A stretch of DNA of 9,355 nucleotides. Origin: SIG588 sp045599305 (GTDB taxonomy: Bacteria > Bacillota > Clostridia > Oscillospirales > Acutalibacteraceae). Below, piece after piece: positions 6,599 through 9,355 of the stretch. Numbering within the stretch: the first letter of the stretch is position 1; each line of letters starts with the position of its first letter. A program made the translations under genes and the position numbers. The notes under the pieces were generated by a model that saw only the letters and a program-made list of their open reading frames with translations, did no database searches and was not told the DNA's origin. The DNA lies in assembly GCA_045599305.1 (NCBI GenBank), contig JAZRVU010000061.1, positions 1-9,355 on the forward strand, in the 5' to 3' direction.

Positions 6599-7951
6599 TT
6601 ATTCCTTCGTGATGTAGATCGTGTAGCCCGAAGTGCCGTAGTTCACCCAGGCACCGCTCACATTGACGATCGGGCGCAGTGTGTAGGTACCCAGACTGCT
6701 GTTGTCCATATCCACTGTAGCATACAGGTCGGAGGATTTCAGCGCCGACACCACGTCCCGCTTGCCGACCACCGTGACGGTGAGCGATTTGGTCAGCAGT
6801 GTGACCTGCTTATCCGCCGGCACGTTCAGGAAGGTGATGGGGCTCTCCTCCACATTGTTCCCGAGATTCCACGTGATGGTACGGGTAGTGTAGCCGGCCC
6901 AGTCGAAATGAACGGTCACGTTCAGTTGGCTTTCGCCGGTGCCGACCACCGTGACCCCCTCCGGCAGCGTGACCGGGATCACACGCGACTTTTCGGCGGT
7001 GGAGAGGGTATCGAAATCGAGCGTGAGCAGCTTGGAAAGCAGTTCCGCGTTCTGCTCCAGCACTTCCTTGCGCCCCTCCAGTGTCACAGAAGCGGGCTCA
7101 ATGGACACGATAGACGACAGATCCACACCGCTCGGTGCGTTCTTCACATCGTAGGTGAAGGTGATGTCACGGCGCTCATTGACGGTGACGGTGACCTCCA
7201 CCGCATTGGCGGCCAGATCGACCAGCGCGGCATCTCCCGCCGTCGGGTCGCTCTCATACCGCTGCAGGCTGCAATAAGTCAGATCCACTACCTCACCGGC
7301 TGCATCGAGCGCCACCAAGGTCGCGGGGAAATTCTGCTGAGCGGTGATAGTCGCCTCATCCGGCACCCACGCCATCAGGTGATCGATCCGGCTGACGACC
7401 GTCTGCGGGCCCTGCACCGAAATGATCCCGCCGGGCAGCAGACCGCCGTCCACACCGATGGTGCCGATATCCCGCTCATCGCCTTCGGCGGTGACGTGCG
7501 GCGCTTCGGCGGTAACGGTGCCGTCTGCCACGGAAAACACACGTCCAGACACCCACTCGTCACAGAACAGGGTGATGAGTGACGGCGAGGCGGACACGAT
7601 CTCATAATCGTTGATCTGACTGTTGCGGGTGGCCAGCACATGGACGCGGCAGTTGCCCGCCTGCTGGATATCGCCGGAATTGAGCTGCACACGGATATCG
7701 TCCGCGGTGAGGTCGGTCACGACCGACCAGGGACCGCGCACCTCGATATCCACCGCCACGGAGTCGCTGCCGATCACCTGCAGATTCCCGTTTTTCACAT
7801 TGGCGGTGTTGAGTGTGCAGGTGATGGTGCGGGTGGTCACATTGGCCGAGCCGGAAAGCACCACATACCACAGCCAGATGGCGAACACCAGCGACAGCAC
7901 GAGCATCAGGCGGTCGTTATGCAGCAGGCGGCTGAAAGAAAACCGTTTCAT
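6599..7951 (-). CDS. cdaR: CdaR, YbbR-domain regulator of diadenylate cyclase
   Basis: CdaR is a membrane-anchored, mostly extracytoplasmic protein that binds and modulates CdaA. The 450-residue product has a short cytoplasmic N-terminus with the family-typical LLHNDRLMLVLSLVFAIWLW, giving one membrane helix at about 15-33. After it come successive beta-rich YbbR-type repeats (roughly 36-130, 131-235, 240-345, 350-450), with recurring phrases such as VDIEVRGPWSVV, ISVQGPQTVV, VTLEGRKEVL and LTVTVVGKRDVV; the G-x-x-x-V-V-like turn is the YbbR signature. Length fits the usual three-to-four-repeat proteins. It starts at ATG 7951, 1 nt after the cdaA stop, so the two are co-translated; a purine-rich AAGGGGG within the end of cdaA serves as ribosome site. 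Repeat borders are approximate. Confidence 0.93.
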   Translation of the reverse strand: MKRFSFSRLLHNDRLMLVLSLVFAIWLWYVVLSGSANVTTRTITCTLNTANVKNGNLQVIGSDSVAVDIEVRGPWSVVTDLTADDIRVQLNSGDIQQAGNCRVHVLATRNSQINDYEIVSASPSLITLFCDEWVSGRVFSVADGTVTAEAPHVTAEGDERDIGTIGVDGGLLPGGIISVQGPQTVVSRIDHLMAWVPDEATITAQQNFPATLVALDAAGEVVDLTYCSLQRYESDPTAGDAALVDLAANAVEVTVTVNERRDITFTYDVKNAPSGVDLSSIVSIEPASVTLEGRKEVLEQNAELLSKLLTLDFDTLSTAEKSRVIPVTLPEGVTVVGTGESQLNVTVHFDWAGYTTRTITWNLGNNVEESPITFLNVPADKQVTLLTKSLTVTVVGKRDVVSALKSSDLYATVDMDNSSLGTYTLRPIVNVSGAWVNYGTSGYTIYITKE

Positions 7952-7952
7952 C

Positions 7953-8846
7953 TCAGTGCGCCCCCTTATCCTTGTGCTTGGGTTTCAGGCTGATACGTTT
8001 TTTCTGCCCCTCCTGCTGGATGGCGGCCAGAATGCCGCTTTCCAGTTCGGACTTCAGTTCCTCGGGCGTGAAGTTGCGGCGCAGCACCCCGCCCGACGCG
8101 ATCGAGATGGTGCCGGTCTCCTCCGAGACGACCACCACGATCGCATCGGAATTCTCGCTCATACCCACGGCGGCACGGTGACGGGTACCCATACTGGTGC
8201 CGATCTGCACCTCTGTCAGCGGCAGGATGCACCCGGCCGCGCAGATGCGACCCTCCCGCACGATCATGGCGCCGTCGTGCAGAGGCGTGTTTTTGAAAAA
8301 GATGTTGCCGATCAGTTCGTGGGAAGGCTCCGCCTCCACCAGTGTGCCGGTGGAGATGATGTCCCCCAGCTTGGTCTGCCGTTCGAAAACGATCAGGGCG
8401 CCGGTGCACTGCTCCTGCAGCGAGGCGGCCGCCGTCACGGTGGCGGAAATGGCTTTTTTCCACGCCTTCACCAGTTCCTCACTGTCCTGGCCGAAGTTCT
8501 TGAAAAAGCCGAACCGGGAAGTGCCCGCCTGCTCGAGCGCACGGCGGATCTCCGGCTGGAAGATGACCACCAGAATGATGAGGGCATTATCAAACACGAT
8601 GCTGAGCAGGAAATGCAGAGCATTCAGCGTGAAGATCGTGGAGGCAATAAACGCAATGGCCAGGATGAGCAGCCCTTTCAAAAGCTGCTCCGCCCGGGAA
8701 TCGCGCACAAGGCGGATCAGCCAGTAAACCACGAAGGTGACCAGCAAAATATCCAGAATACTGGTGAAAATATTGATAGACGTCAGGAGCGTGATCACAT
8801 TCGTCCACAGCATCCCGAAAAAATTCACGATCTTATCCATGTACAT
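7953..8846 (-). CDS. cdaA: CdaA, membrane diadenylate cyclase
   Basis: CdaA condenses two ATP to cyclic di-AMP, a second messenger controlling potassium/osmolyte uptake and cell-wall homeostasis. The 297-residue product has three N-terminal membrane helices (about 29-47, 57-75, 77-97), a short linker with VIFQPEIRRALEQ (94-106), and a cytoplasmic DAC domain. The DAC domain carries TGALIVFERQTKLGD (148-162), the catalytic LHDGAMIV (DGA at 191-193), and GTRHRAAVG (RHR at 222-224). All key residues are intact. The C-terminal tail is basic (KKRISLKPKHKDKGAH). The longest start is ATG 8846; ATG 8840 two codons later is arguably better placed, since GGTGG lies 6 nt before it while 8846 abuts the purine tract. 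It is transcribed from its own promoter just upstream and is followed directly by cdaR, the standard partner. Confidence 0.97.
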   Translation of the reverse strand: MYMDKIVNFFGMLWTNVITLLTSINIFTSILDILLVTFVVYWLIRLVRDSRAEQLLKGLLILAIAFIASTIFTLNALHFLLSIVFDNALIILVVIFQPEIRRALEQAGTSRFGFFKNFGQDSEELVKAWKKAISATVTAAASLQEQCTGALIVFERQTKLGDIISTGTLVEAEPSHELIGNIFFKNTPLHDGAMIVREGRICAAGCILPLTEVQIGTSMGTRHRAAVGMSENSDAIVVVVSEETGTISIASGGVLRRNFTPEELKSELESGILAAIQQEGQKKRISLKPKHKDKGAH

Positions 8847-8857
8847 CCACCCTTCAG

Positions 8858-8881
8858 CCCTTTAGAGGGATATAAAATCCC
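8858..8881 (-). promoter_or_regulatory. cdaA leader with two mutually exclusive short hairpins
   Basis: Between the predicted transcription start (about 8884) and cdaA, the leader reads GGGATTTTATATCCC (8881-8867, 5-bp stem) and then CCCTCTAAAGGG (8869-8858, 4-bp stem). The CCC is shared, so only one can form at a time, and the second lies close to the AAGGGTGG ribosome site. Both stems are short; a regulatory role is speculative. Confidence 0.3.
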
Positions 8882-8890
8882 ACTATTCTC

Positions 8891-8918
8891 ATTTTACCAT
8901 AAATCTGCGGTATTGCAA
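8891..8918 (-). promoter_or_regulatory. Predicted sigma-A-type promoter of the cdaA operon
   Basis: On the minus strand, TTGCAA (8918-8913) and TAAAAT (8896-8891) are separated by 16 nt, with an extended -10 TGG directly before TAAAAT. The elements match the housekeeping consensus in 4 of 6 (TTGACA) and 5 of 6 (TATAAT) positions. Predicted transcription would begin near 8884, about 40 nt before the cdaA start. The -35 lies in the last codons of the upstream aminotransferase gene, and the first three bases of the -10 are its TAA stop. The locally AT-rich sequence stands out against the GC-rich surroundings. Confidence 0.65.
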
Positions 8919-9355
8919 TCCTTTTTTAAGGATATTTTGTAAACAATCTGAAAAAAGCGGCGGATTTCCTCTTCGGTGGTACGGTAAGAGGGTGCCACCC
9001 GCACCGTACCGTCGGGCAGCGTGCCCATATGGCGGTGGGCGGTGGGGGCACAGTGCAGTCCGGCGCGCACCGCCACCCCCTCGCGGTCGAGCAGGGCGGC
9101 GGTCTCCTCCGAGGTGTGTCCCCGCAGATTGAAGGAAAAGAGCGGGGCGCATTTTCCGCAGGTCGGACGGGGCGTGTAAAGGATCACACCCGGCAGGCGG
9201 CGCATTTGGTCATACAGCCGCGCAAGGCGCGCCGTTTCCGCCCGGTAGCGGCTGTCGAGGCCCTGCCCGGCCAGCCGGTCGATGGCGGCACCGAGACCGC
9301 AGATGCCCACCGTGTTCAGTGTGCCGCTCTCCAGCCGTTCCGGCAGTTCCTTTGG
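8894..9355 (-). CDS. Class V aminotransferase / cysteine desulfurase-like protein, C-terminal part (5' end outside the window)
   Basis: These are the last 153 residues of a PLP-dependent fold-type I enzyme, cut by the right edge, so the PLP lysine and most of the active site are not visible. The visible part opens with PKELPERLESGTLNTVGICG, a signature of cysteine desulfurase-family proteins. It includes SFNLRGHTSEETAALLDREG and AVRAGLHCAPTAH, with the catalytic-type Cys in the active-site loop, then GTVRVAPSYRTTEEEI. This pattern fits the clostridial cysteine desulfurase-like subfamily (TIGR01977 type) better than housekeeping IscS; the substrate is not established. The in-frame GTG at 9310 is internal, since family sequence continues above it. 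An unusual CGKC (fragment residues 66-69) lies between the small-domain strand and SFNL. Its stop overlaps the cdaA promoter, and no terminator follows. Confidence 0.88.
   Translation of the reverse strand, partial: PKELPERLESGTLNTVGICGLGAAIDRLAGQGLDSRYRAETARLARLYDQMRRLPGVILYTPRPTCGKCAPLFSFNLRGHTSEETAALLDREGVAVRAGLHCAPTAHRHMGTLPDGTVRVAPSYRTTEEEIRRFFQIVYKISLKKDCNTADLW

Noticed and set aside
6560..7582. 340-codon plus-strand open frame opposite cdaR
   Set aside because: The minus-strand YbbR repeats explain the codon pattern. The plus-strand product has no family features.
8918..8933. Hairpin ATCCTT-AAAA-AAGGAT as a terminator of the aminotransferase gene
   Set aside because: It lies before the stop codon and is not followed by a T-rich tract on the minus strand, so it does not look like an intrinsic terminator.
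7623..8942. 439-codon plus-strand open frame opposite cdaR/cdaA
   Set aside because: It spans the antisense of two well-identified genes and the promoter, with low-complexity composition and no start context. It is a shadow frame.

Overview
The window is a dense, single-direction stretch of a bacterial chromosome. Every supported gene is on the minus strand, so the biological order runs from high to low coordinates. The high GC content, strong AGGAGG-type ribosome binding sites and gene content (a cdaA-cdaR pair, a YqhQ/DUF1385 protein next to prmC, a clostridial-type class V aminotransferase) suggest a high-GC member of the Clostridia, probably Oscillospiraceae/Ruminococcaceae-like. This assignment is inferred from gene content and composition, not from a marker-gene comparison.

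Layout in transcription order: (1) 9355-8894, the C-terminal part of a PLP-dependent class V aminotransferase / cysteine desulfurase-like enzyme, cut by the window edge. (2) A sigma-A-like promoter whose -10 box contains that gene's stop codon, followed by a short leader that can form small hairpins. (3) cdaA (membrane diadenylate cyclase, makes c-di-AMP) and cdaR (YbbR-domain regulator), separated by 1 nt. (4) A lipoprotein with four Asp-rich FG-GAP/VCBS-type calcium-binding loops. (5) An OmpR/PhoB-type response regulator and its membrane histidine kinase. (6) A YqhQ/DUF1385 membrane protein overlapping prmC (release factor glutamine methyltransferase) by a GTGA start/stop. (7) The N-terminal half of malQ (4-alpha-glucanotransferase), cut by the left edge.

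Gaps between genes are at most about 50 nt and no terminator is visible, so cdaA to prmC, and possibly malQ, could be one long transcript. The likely theme is envelope homeostasis: c-di-AMP synthesis, a surface lipoprotein and a two-component sensor in one cluster, with translation (prmC) and glycogen/maltodextrin (malQ) genes downstream. glmM, the usual partner of cdaA-cdaR, is not in the window.

The most anomalous point is at the left edge. The malQ frame is excellent family sequence up to about residue 311, then continues without a stop into about 39 residues that do not resemble GH77 enzymes and look like a small secreted beta-rich domain. The part of MalQ expected to hold the acid/base Glu is replaced. 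This is either a contig chimera or a real rearrangement. I found no RNA genes, CRISPR arrays, insertion sequences or clearly new defence system. The long plus-strand open frames are shadows of the minus-strand genes.
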